Source of the DNA: an uncultured Collinsella sp.
GTDB lineage: Bacteria; Actinomycetota; Coriobacteriia; Coriobacteriales; Coriobacteriaceae
Assembly: GCA_900546455.1 (NCBI GenBank)
Contig: URCS01000039.1
Location: forward strand, 1-18,266
DNA length: 18,266 nucleotides
Reading direction: 5' to 3'
Made by a program: the position numbers and the translations under genes. Shown here one piece after another: positions 8,453-14,724 of the stretch. The notes under the pieces were generated by a model. It saw only the letters and a list, made by a program, of their open reading frames with translations. It did no database searches and was not told the origin of the DNA. Position 1 is the first letter of the stretch. The number at the start of each line of letters is the position of its first letter.

Positions 8453-8509
8453 GTCTTGATCTGTAACAGATAGAGACGATTTAGCGCGCCAACTGTTACA
8501 GATCGAGAC
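8453..8509. repeat. Palindromic repeat unit B (same 15-mer, second inverted pair)
   Basis: GTCTTGATCTGTAACAG (8453-8469) faces CTGTTACAGATCGAGAC (8493-8509), 16 of 17 positions paired. It shares with unit A the flank GGTTTGTCT before the left arm, so the two units look like diverged direct copies about 79 bp apart. The right arm ends 8 bp from the DUF4867 stop codon. Confidence 0.8.
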
Positions 8510-8517
8510 GGAAGACC

Positions 8518-9162
8518 CTAGTCCACGGTGATGTCGAGGTTCTTGCCGACGAGACCCACGTAGCCGCCCTCAGCAGCCTTGGGACTATCGGCGTGGCAGA
8601 GAACCCACTTGTCGGCCTTCCAGTAGCAGTAGCTGTCACCGGCCGCAGGCATGTCGGCCGCAGCCTCGGGGCGCGGGCCGTTGGTGCCGGCGGGCAGCGC
8701 CACCATCACCTGGAAGCCGCCGTCGTCGACCATGCACGGCGTGTAGTGCAGCGTGGTGGCGTAGACCTCAACGAGCGTGCCGGCGGGCGCGCGGAACGCC
8801 TTGACCTGCGCGGTGTCGAGCTTGCCGTCGACAATCTGCTCGCGCTTGGCCAGCAACAGGATAAAGTCGCGAGCACCCAGGTTGAACTCGCTCGCGCGGT
8901 GATACTCCAAGCAGTTGAGCTTCGTGTTGTGGCCGTTGCACCAGCCCAGCTGGAACGGACGGCCGCCATACATGAGCAGGCCGAGCGTGTCGGCGCCCTC
9001 GACCTGCTCCAGCTCGGGCGCGGAGGCCACGTACTTGCTGCCCTCGGGGACGGGCGTTGCGGAGAGCACCTCGACGAGCGGGGCGGTCAGGCTGGACGGA
9101 ACGTCGTCCCACACGCGGCCATAGGGCTTGAATTCGGGGTCGGTAACAGAGTAGATTTGCAT
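8518..9162 (-). CDS. DUF4867 family protein
   Basis: 214 aa from the ATG at 9162, chosen because AGGAGC lies 6-7 nt upstream and because the protein then begins MQIYSVTDPEFKPYGRVWDD, the start I recall for the DUF4867 family. The upstream extension (MLKTGRN...) has no coding character. The fold looks beta-rich and cupin-like: conserved-looking LGLLMYGGRPFQLGWCNGHNTKLNCLEYHRASEFNLG (81-117), then a glycine-rich PAGTLVEVYATTLHYTPCMVDDGGFQVMVALPAGTN. His and Glu in the EYHRASE region could bind a metal. The family is often found near sugar-use genes, but no activity is established that I know of. It is cytoplasmic and monocistronic here, between the palindromic repeats and the luxS terminator. 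Function unknown. Confidence 0.85.
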   Translation of the reverse strand: MQIYSVTDPEFKPYGRVWDDVPSSLTAPLVEVLSATPVPEGSKYVASAPELEQVEGADTLGLLMYGGRPFQLGWCNGHNTKLNCLEYHRASEFNLGARDFILLLAKREQIVDGKLDTAQVKAFRAPAGTLVEVYATTLHYTPCMVDDGGFQVMVALPAGTNGPRPEAAADMPAAGDSYCYWKADKWVLCHADSPKAAEGGYVGLVGKNLDITVD

Positions 9163-9236
9163 GTTCGCTCCTGTTCGTTTGTGTGACAGTATGAACATTC
9201 TAGAACAATTTCTTCCTGTTTTGAGCACTCGGTATG

Positions 9237-9266
9237 AAAAAGCGCCCCCACACGAGCGGGGGCGCT
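9237..9266 (-). terminator. Rho-independent terminator of luxS
   Basis: AGCGCCCCC (9241-9249) pairs with GGGGGCGCT (9258-9266), 8-nt loop. On the - strand AAAA at 9237-9240 reads as a U-tract right after the stem. It lies 31 bp after the luxS stop. Confidence 0.9.
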
Positions 9267-9297
9267 TCTGGTACGAACGATATTCCCGCGAGCAGCC

Positions 9298-9786
9298 TTA
9301 CGCCTGCTGATAGTGCAGGTGAGCCTCGTCGATATCGATCAGATCGCGGTCGAGGTAGCGGCGCGCGAGCCAATTTGCCATGGGGAGGTTCTGGTCCAGG
9401 TAGTTGCCGCATTCCTCGGGCGCGGCGCCGGGAACTTCGCCCTCAAACCCGGCAACGAACTCGAACAGCTCGCGCACGAGCGGCAGGATCTCCTCACTCG
9501 TCACCTCGCCAAACACGACCAGGTAAAAGCCCGTGCGGCAGCCCATAGGGCCAAAGTAGACAATGTGGCTCGACCACTCGGCATGGTTGCGAAGGAACGT
9601 CGCACCCAGGTGCTCGATGGTATGGCACTCGGCCGTGTTCATGACCGGCTCCTTGTTGGGCGTGGTCAAGCGCAGGTCAAACGTGGTGACGGCGGCGCCG
9701 GTCGCCGGATCGCGGTCGACGCGGCTCGCATACACGCCGGGCTCGAGCAGCAGATGGTCAACGGAAAAACTCGCGATGCGCTCCAT
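9298..9786 (-). CDS. luxS: S-ribosylhomocysteine lyase (autoinducer-2 synthesis)
   Basis: 162 aa, the normal LuxS length. GAGAGGATC 5 nt before the ATG supports the start. The metal site is complete: HTIEH with H55 and H59 and the catalytic base E58, plus C126 in PEECGNYLDQNL. C83 in YFGPMGCRTGFYL is the catalytic Cys. It cleaves S-ribosylhomocysteine to homocysteine and DPD, the AI-2 precursor, in the cytoplasm as part of the activated methyl cycle. The upstream partner (Pfs/MtnN nucleosidase) is not in the window. It is a single-gene unit with its own terminator. Its leader carries one arm of a long inverted repeat that ends just before the ribosome binding site, see 9801-9888. Confidence 0.97.
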   Translation of the reverse strand: MERIASFSVDHLLLEPGVYASRVDRDPATGAAVTTFDLRLTTPNKEPVMNTAECHTIEHLGATFLRNHAEWSSHIVYFGPMGCRTGFYLVVFGEVTSEEILPLVRELFEFVAGFEGEVPGAAPEECGNYLDQNLPMANWLARRYLDRDLIDIDEAHLHYQQA

Positions 9787-9800
9787 GGCAGATCCTCTCG

Positions 9801-9888
9801 GTAGTCAATTTGGGACGGGGCTCTTTTAGCTGGTCGCAACAATCCCACCCATGATAGCAATCAAAAAAGCCCCGTCCCAAATGACTAC
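9801..9888. repeat. Long inverted repeat (TGGGACGGGGC family) in the luxS leader
   Basis: The left copy 9801-9827 (GTAGTCAATTTGGGACGGGG then CTCTTTT) and the right copy 9863-9888, read on the other strand (GTAGTCATTTGGGACGGGGC then TTTTTT), match over 26 bp apart from one missing A and one C/T change, with 35 bp between. A third partial copy of the core stands at 9889-9901, and a diverged relative is at 17563-17591. Confidence 0.8.
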
Positions 9889-9901
9889 TTTGGGACGGGG
9901 C
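9863..9901 (-). terminator. Rho-independent terminator of the sugar/ROK operon, built from the repeat
   Basis: GCCCCGTCCCAAA (9869-9881) pairs perfectly with TTTGGGACGGGGC (9889-9901), 7-nt loop TGACTAC. On the - strand the stem is followed directly by T6 (9868-9863). It is 91 bp after the ROK stop codon and just upstream of luxS. Confidence 0.88.
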
Positions 9902-9992
9902 ACCGCGCAGCCGATAATATCGAGCGTTCAGCATCTAGTTTTCTAACCCGGCAGCGACTGTAATCGCCACCAGACCAATAGATGGCCTGCAC

Positions 9993-10931
9993 TTACAGCA
10001 CCTGCAAACAAGTTGCGACGGCACCGTAGATATTGGCGTCGTTACCCAGCTGCGCCGGGACCACGTGCGGACGAGGCATATCTTTCAGAAAACCAGTGTA
10101 GTGCGCCATGACGTCATCCATCTTACGGTCGAGCGCCTCGAACAGCGCGGGATGGCAGCTGATGCCACCACCAATCGCGAAGACTGCCGGGTCGATGACG
10201 CACTGCAGATTCACAAGCACACGATCAAACAGCTCAGCATAGGCATCCAATCCGCGCTGCACGGCGGCGACTTCGGACGCGCTCCCGTGCTCCAGTAGCT
10301 CGAAGATCCGTCGGCCATCGAGGGCCTCCAGTTCAGCTTCATCCGAAATGCCAAGTTCGACTGCCACGAGATTCTGCAGGCCGTGCCATCCGCTCGAAGT
10401 CGCGAACGTATCACGATGATCAAGCGGTTCGCTTACGTTGTTGGACAGGAAGCTGAACTCGCCCGCGAAGCCGCCCGCACCTGTCAGCACCCGGCCGTCA
10501 ACCACGATGCCTCCGCCGATGCCCGTACCGATTACCGCCACGCAACCCACGTCCACGCCGCGCAACGCGCCGGCAGCGTACTCGCCAAGCGCACAGCTTT
10601 TGCCGTCGTTGACAACGGTCACGGGCAGCCCCAGCCGTTCGCGCAGCGCTCGGCCAAGCGGAAACCCGTCCATGTACGGCAGCGCACCACCGCGATGGAT
10701 CGTCCCGTCTGGATCGACCTCGTAACCGAAGATGCCACCTGGAGCCGAGATGCCCACGCCTACAACCTGTCCGCGATACGGCCCTACGAGTGCCGCGAGC
10801 GCGTCGACCAGCTGATCGGCCGAGACGAACGCCGTCGGAATCGAACCACGATCACCAAACTCGTAGTTCTCATTCACAATCGCCCATTTGACGCTCGTTC
10901 CGCCGATATCAATTCCAAACAGCTGCCTCAT
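9993..10931 (-). CDS. ROK-family sugar kinase lacking the zinc-binding motif
   Basis: 312 aa from an ATG with GAGAGGGGAG upstream; the TTG-started extension into the preceding gene is not used. The ATP-binding loop is FGIDIGGTSVKWA (5-17), the catalytic Asp is D109 in VVNDGKSCALGEYAAG, and VIGTGIGGGIVVDG (133-146) is the second phosphate loop. Glucokinase-type ROK proteins have the zinc motif GH-x11-C-x-C-G-x-x-G-C. Here that region reads GEFSFLSNNVSEPL and ATSSGWHGLQ, with no His/Cys set. Non-zinc ROK kinases with an NDGK motif exist in Firmicutes, some acting on glucosides or other sugars. There is no N-terminal HTH, so this is an enzyme, not a repressor. It is probably the last gene of the sugar operon. 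Substrate not assignable. Confidence 0.88.
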   Translation of the reverse strand: MRQLFGIDIGGTSVKWAIVNENYEFGDRGSIPTAFVSADQLVDALAALVGPYRGQVVGVGISAPGGIFGYEVDPDGTIHRGGALPYMDGFPLGRALRERLGLPVTVVNDGKSCALGEYAAGALRGVDVGCVAVIGTGIGGGIVVDGRVLTGAGGFAGEFSFLSNNVSEPLDHRDTFATSSGWHGLQNLVAVELGISDEAELEALDGRRIFELLEHGSASEVAAVQRGLDAYAELFDRVLVNLQCVIDPAVFAIGGGISCHPALFEALDRKMDDVMAHYTGFLKDMPRPHVVPAQLGNDANIYGAVATCLQVL

Positions 10932-10957
10932 GGCCGCTCCCCTCTCGCTCAATGCGT

Positions 10958-11338
10958 CTACATGCTCGCAGGCTCTTCCATAAAGGCCATGAGCCTGCGG
11001 TTGAGCAGACGACCCCAAAACGTGCAGATACCGCCCGCCAGGAGCGCGGCGGCTACGGTGCCGATACCGATGCCCACCGCAGCACCCGTACGCACAAGCC
11101 CGTAGACCAGTGAGATGCCCACACAGCTCCCGTCAAAGAAATACTTCGCCTTACCAAATTCACAGTGAAACACCTGGGAGAGCGTCTGCACCATGCCGTC
11201 GGGCGCAACGGGAACGAGCCGCGCGGAGACGATCGGCGTCACGCCGAGCGCTGTGCGTGCATTCATTACAACGCCGCAGCTCAGGAATAGAATCCCACAT
11301 ACGTAGACCATCATTCGACGCGTTGGACTCTGCCGCAT
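10958..11338 (-). pseudogene. YczE/DUF6198 (YitT-like) membrane protein with internal in-frame deletion
   Basis: 126 aa from the ATG at 11338 (GAGAGGG 5-8 nt upstream; a GTG at 11341 is also possible). Full-length relatives have about 200-220 aa and two similar halves. Here residues 1-40 match the N-terminal start (MMVYVCGILFLSCGVVMNARTALGVTPI as the first helix plus loop), and the sequence then joins directly to what looks like the second half (PDGMVQTLSQVFHCEFGKAKYFFDGSCV, then VGIGIGTVAAALLAGG). About 80-90 central residues, some three helices, are absent although the frame is intact. Only about three membrane segments remain, so a working transporter is doubtful. It is 26 bp before the ROK gene and 69 bp after the FGGY kinase. 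The deletion is my inference from remembered family architecture. Confidence 0.6.
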
Positions 11339-11407
11339 CACATCACCCTCTCGTTCGCATCTTTACCTATCGGCACGAATAGCGCTCCGTGATATCGCCC
11401 CAGGGCG

Positions 11408-12895
11408 TCACTCGTACGCAATAGTCGCCTCAACGGCATGGCGCCAGCCGGCGATCTTTTTGGCTCGCTCGTCAGCGGGCATGGCAGGCTCCACGATGCC
11501 GCGGGCGCCGTAGACGTCGACGACATCGCGTGTGTACATGCCCAGTGCGATACCACAGGCCCAAGCCGCGCCCAGACCGCTCATCTCGTCATTGCTCGCA
11601 ATGCGGATGGGCGAGCCAACCAAATCGCTCTCAAACTGCATCAGGTACGCATCGCGCGTGGGGCCGCCGTCAACACGAAGCTCGGCAAGCGCCGCGCCCG
11701 AATCCTCGACCATCGCATCAATGACGTCAAAAATCTGATAGGCGATCGACTCGTCGGCAGCCTTTACGAACTCCGCGCGGCCCGTGGTACGTGTCATGCC
11801 AAAAACGCATCCCTCGGCATCACTTGCCCAGTGCGGCGCACCCAGGCCGGTAAACGCCGGCACAAAGTAGACATGGCTCGCCGGGTTGGCGGCGTAACAC
11901 AGGTCGGTGACCTCCTCGGGGTTGTTGATGAGCTCCAGGTCGTCGCGCAGCCAGGTCTTGACGGCGCCGGCGTAGCTCACGTTGCCCTCGAGTACATACT
12001 CGGTCACGCCGTTCATACGCCACGCAAGCGAGCTCGAAAGCCCGTGCGAGCTGGCGACAAACTCGTTGCCGACGTTCATCATGACCGAGCTGCCGGTGCC
12101 ATAGGTCGCTTTGGCCATGCCGCGGCTGTGGCAACCCTGCGCAAACAGGGCCGCATGGCTGTCGCCCAGCACGCCGTGTACCGGCACGGGTGCGGGCAAA
12201 AAGCCATCCAGGTCCGTTGTGCCAAACAGACCGTCGGAATCGGTCACCTGCGGCAGGCAGGCCGGATCGATGCCAAAGGCCTCGCACACCGGCTCGCTCC
12301 AGCAGCCACGGCGCAGGTCGAAGAGCTGCGTGCGGCTGGCATTGGACCAGTCACAGCGAAACTCCGCGCCGCCCGTGAGCGTCCAGACCACCCAGGCATC
12401 GATGGTGCCCAGACACAGCTCACCCGACGCCGCGGCCTCGGCAGCCGCCGGAACGTTCGCGAGGATCCAAGCCATCTTGCCCGCCGGATAGTAGGGCGAG
12501 AGCACCAGGCCCGTCGTGTCGCGCACCAGCTCTGCCACGCCTTCGCGCGCCGCAAGCTCGTCACACAGCTCGCGGGCGCGGGCACACTGCCACACCACGG
12601 CGTCGCACAGCGGCTCGCCCGTCGTGCGGTTCCAGGCAACGGTGGTCTCGCGCTGGTTGGAGATGCCAATACCGGCAATGTCGGCCGGATTGACCCCGGT
12701 CTCCTCCACCACGGCACGCGCCACGGCCAACACGTTGGCGGCGATCTCGACCGGATCATGGCTCACCCAGCCGGCATCATTGACAATCTGGCGATGCGAG
12801 CGGTCGGCACGATGAATCAGATGGCCGCCCTCGTCCACCAGCAGCGCCTTCGTGCCCTGCGTGGATTGATCGATTCCGATGATGTAGCGGCCCAT
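11408..12895 (-). CDS. FGGY-family carbohydrate kinase, glycerol-kinase-like (candidate apulose kinase)
   Basis: 495 aa from the ATG at 12895 (AAAGGGG upstream). It begins GRYIIGIDQSTQGTKALLVD, whereas classical GlpK reads DQGTTSSR, so it belongs to a sister group. GlpK-like substrate residues are present: R82/E83 in SNQRETT, W102 in VVWQCAR, the SPYYPAGK Tyr pair near 135-136 and the catalytic base D245 in VLGDSHAALF. The nucleotide loop is ATYGTGSSVMMNVG (263-276). FGGY signature-like segments TGLGAPHW and MSGLGAAW follow. It transfers phosphate from ATP to a polyol or ketose hydroxyl. The neighbours (isomerase and split transketolase, no glycerol-3-phosphate dehydrogenase or GlpF) argue that the substrate is the ketose made by the isomerase. 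Apulose, with a glycerol-like hydroxymethyl end, would fit. Glycerol remains the default alternative. Confidence 0.88.
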   Translation of the reverse strand: MGRYIIGIDQSTQGTKALLVDEGGHLIHRADRSHRQIVNDAGWVSHDPVEIAANVLAVARAVVEETGVNPADIAGIGISNQRETTVAWNRTTGEPLCDAVVWQCARARELCDELAAREGVAELVRDTTGLVLSPYYPAGKMAWILANVPAAAEAAASGELCLGTIDAWVVWTLTGGAEFRCDWSNASRTQLFDLRRGCWSEPVCEAFGIDPACLPQVTDSDGLFGTTDLDGFLPAPVPVHGVLGDSHAALFAQGCHSRGMAKATYGTGSSVMMNVGNEFVASSHGLSSSLAWRMNGVTEYVLEGNVSYAGAVKTWLRDDLELINNPEEVTDLCYAANPASHVYFVPAFTGLGAPHWASDAEGCVFGMTRTTGRAEFVKAADESIAYQIFDVIDAMVEDSGAALAELRVDGGPTRDAYLMQFESDLVGSPIRIASNDEMSGLGAAWACGIALGMYTRDVVDVYGARGIVEPAMPADERAKKIAGWRHAVEATIAYE

Positions 12896-12913
12896 GGCCA
12901 CCCCTTTCAAAAT

Positions 12914-12948
12914 GAATGTGACAAAGGGACTGTCCCTTTGTCACATTC
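12914..12948. repeat. Perfect 17-bp-arm palindrome between transketolase and kinase genes
   Basis: GAATGTGACAAAGGGAC (12914-12930), one central base, then GTCCCTTTGTCACATTC (12932-12948). It begins 3 bp after the transketolase C-half stop on the - strand and ends 18 bp before the kinase ATG. Its foot is followed by ATTTTG, so it is at best a weak terminator. It may be an intergenic palindromic repeat that also acts as an mRNA-stabilising or attenuating hairpin. Confidence 0.85.
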
Positions 12949-12951
12949 CAA

Positions 12952-13893
12952 TTACTCTGCGGGAAGGAACTCGGCAACGGTCTTGGCAATGCCTTCGCCG
13001 GTGAGGCCGTAGTGCGCAAAGACCTCGGGGCTCGTGCCGGTGATGACCGGCGCGTCGGGCAGACTCAGGCACTTGACCGGACGCGGGCAATGCTCGCCCA
13101 CGACCTGCGCGACCATGGAGCCCAGGCCGCCAAAGGGACTGTGCTCCTCGACGGTCACGACGGCGCGCGTGGCACCGGCGGCCTCGATCACGGCCTCGGC
13201 ATCGAGCGGCTTGACGCAGTACATGTCGAGCACGGTGGCGGAGATGCCCTGCTCGGCGAGCAGATTGGCGGCGTCCACGGCATGGCGGACCATCTCGCCG
13301 GTGGCGACAATCGTCACATCGGTGCCGCGACGCACCCAGGTAGCACGGTCCATCTGGAACGGGCACTCGCCCTCGGTATACACGTCCTCGACCGGGTTGC
13401 GGCCCACGCGGATATAGGCCGGCTTGTTGTCGGCAACCAGGGCGCGCACGAGTTCGGCGGTCTGAAAACGATCGCTCGGCAGATACACGCGCATGTTGGG
13501 AATCGCGCTCATGGCGGCGATATCCTGCGCGGAGTGATGGCTCATGCCCAGAGCGCCGTAGGACACGCCGCCCGAGATGCCGATGAGCTTGACGTTGGTG
13601 TTGGAGTACGAGACGTCGACCTTGCACTGCTCATACGAGCGCGTGGTCACAAAGGACGCCGGCGAGGCGGCCCAAGCCTTCTTGCCGCACGAAGCCATGC
13701 CGGCGGCGATGCTCACCAGGTCCTGCTCGGCGATGCCGACCTCGACGGACTGCTGGGGATACTGATCGAAGAACGGCGTGAGCGATGCGGAGCCGCGGGA
13801 GTCGGAGCATAGGACGACGATGTCCTTATCGGTCTCGGCGGCCTCGAGCAGCGTGTCGCAGATAACCTTGCGGTTGGCGATCTTGTTAGCCAT
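12952..13893 (-). CDS. Transketolase, C-terminal subunit (pyrimidine-binding and C domains)
   Basis: 313 aa from the ATG at 13893, with AAGGAGGCC 6 nt upstream; the frame extends further but into the N-half gene. The pyrimidine domain has SVEVGIAEQDLVSIAAGMA with the ThDP-activating Glu E56, then GGVSYGALGMSHHSAQDIAAM. The C-terminal domain (about 185-313) has VTIVATGEMVRHAVDAANLL and VVTVEEHSPFGGLGSMVAQ. It pairs with the N-terminal subunit upstream to form an active transketolase with the ThDP site at the interface. Its first 8 bp overlap the end of that gene, so translation is coupled and subunit ratio is set. Split transketolases serve either as second pentose-phosphate enzymes or in dedicated pathways such as apulose-4-phosphate cleavage. 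Context favours a dedicated one. Confidence 0.93.
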   Translation of the reverse strand: MANKIANRKVICDTLLEAAETDKDIVVLCSDSRGSASLTPFFDQYPQQSVEVGIAEQDLVSIAAGMASCGKKAWAASPASFVTTRSYEQCKVDVSYSNTNVKLIGISGGVSYGALGMSHHSAQDIAAMSAIPNMRVYLPSDRFQTAELVRALVADNKPAYIRVGRNPVEDVYTEGECPFQMDRATWVRRGTDVTIVATGEMVRHAVDAANLLAEQGISATVLDMYCVKPLDAEAVIEAAGATRAVVTVEEHSPFGGLGSMVAQVVGEHCPRPVKCLSLPDAPVITGTSPEVFAHYGLTGEGIAKTVAEFLPAE

Positions 13894-14722
13894 TGATGGC
13901 CTCCTTATGGGCAGCGAAATCGGCGATGATCTGGGCATATTCCTCATCGTTGGGCAGGTGATGATGCCAGGCGGCCTTGTCCGCCATGACAGGCGAGCCA
14001 TAGCCCTTCACCGTGTTGAGAATGATGACCGTGGGCTTTCCGCTGGTCTCGGCCGCAAGCGTCAGCGCGGCATCGATGGCCTGGACGTCGTTGCCCGGAA
14101 TGGAGAGCACATTCCAGCCGAAGGCAGCCCAGCGCTCCTCCTGCGAATCCTGCTTCATGACGTCCTCGGTGCTGCCGCTGATCTGCAGGCGGTTGCGGTC
14201 CACGAGCGCGCACAGGTTATCGAGCTGGTAGTTGCCACCGCTCATGGCGCCCTCCCAGACCGAGCCCTCGGCAAGCTCGCCATCGCCCATGATGGTGTAG
14301 ACGCGGTAGTCGCGGCCGTCCATCTTGCCGGCAAGCGCCATGCCGACGGCCACGGGCAGGCCATGGCCCAGCGAACCGGAGTTCATCTCGATGCCCTTGA
14401 GCTTGTTGTTGGGGTGGCCGATGTAGGGGCTGCCGAACTTGGAGAAGCGGGCCTTGACGTCGTCGAGGTCCAGATAGCCCTCGTGGCACAACACCGCGTA
14501 GTAGGCCTCCATGGCGTGACCCTTGGAGAGCACAAAACGGTCGCGGTTGGGATCGTCGACGGTCTCGGGCGAAATGTTAAGGTGGTTGGCATAGAGGGTC
14601 ATGAGGGCGTCGATCACCGACATGTCGCCGCCAATATGGCCGCCGGCGCCGGCCATGATGATATCGACGCAATCACGGCGAAGGTCCCAACGCAGGGACT
14701 CAAGCTCTTCGATAGTTGCCAT
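13886..14722 (-). CDS. Transketolase, N-terminal subunit (thiamine diphosphate PP domain)
   Basis: 278 aa, the usual size of the N half. The ATG is 2 nt past the isomerase stop and GAGGAGAG lies inside the isomerase end. Conserved histidines are H29 (GGHIGG), H69 (LSKGHAMEAYYA), H103 (YIGHP) and H120 (NSGSLGHGLPVA). The ThDP-binding motif runs from GDG (146-148) in TIMGDGELAEGSVWEGAM to N177 in VDRNRLQ. Together with the C-terminal subunit it transfers two-carbon ketol groups between phosphorylated sugars, with Mg2+ and thiamine diphosphate. It ends 8 bp inside the next gene. The general transketolase of the cell is probably encoded elsewhere as one chain, but that cannot be seen here. Confidence 0.94.
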   Translation of the reverse strand: MATIEELESLRWDLRRDCVDIIMAGAGGHIGGDMSVIDALMTLYANHLNISPETVDDPNRDRFVLSKGHAMEAYYAVLCHEGYLDLDDVKARFSKFGSPYIGHPNNKLKGIEMNSGSLGHGLPVAVGMALAGKMDGRDYRVYTIMGDGELAEGSVWEGAMSGGNYQLDNLCALVDRNRLQISGSTEDVMKQDSQEERWAAFGWNVLSIPGNDVQAIDAALTLAAETSGKPTVIILNTVKGYGSPVMADKAAWHHHLPNDEEYAQIIADFAAHKEAING

Positions 14723-14724
14723 TT

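Noticed and set aside
8374..8509. CRISPR array
   Set aside because: The repeats are inverted pairs, not regularly spaced direct repeats with unique spacers, and no cas gene is present.
11408..12895. Plain glycerol catabolism for the FGGY kinase
   Set aside because: There is no glycerol facilitator or glycerol-3-phosphate dehydrogenase nearby, and the first motif is DQSTQGTK, not DQGTTSSR. Kept only as a fallback.
11438..13012. Long 524-codon open frame on the + strand
   Set aside because: It is antisense to the FGGY kinase and has no ribosome binding site or domain; long antisense frames are expected opposite GC-rich genes.
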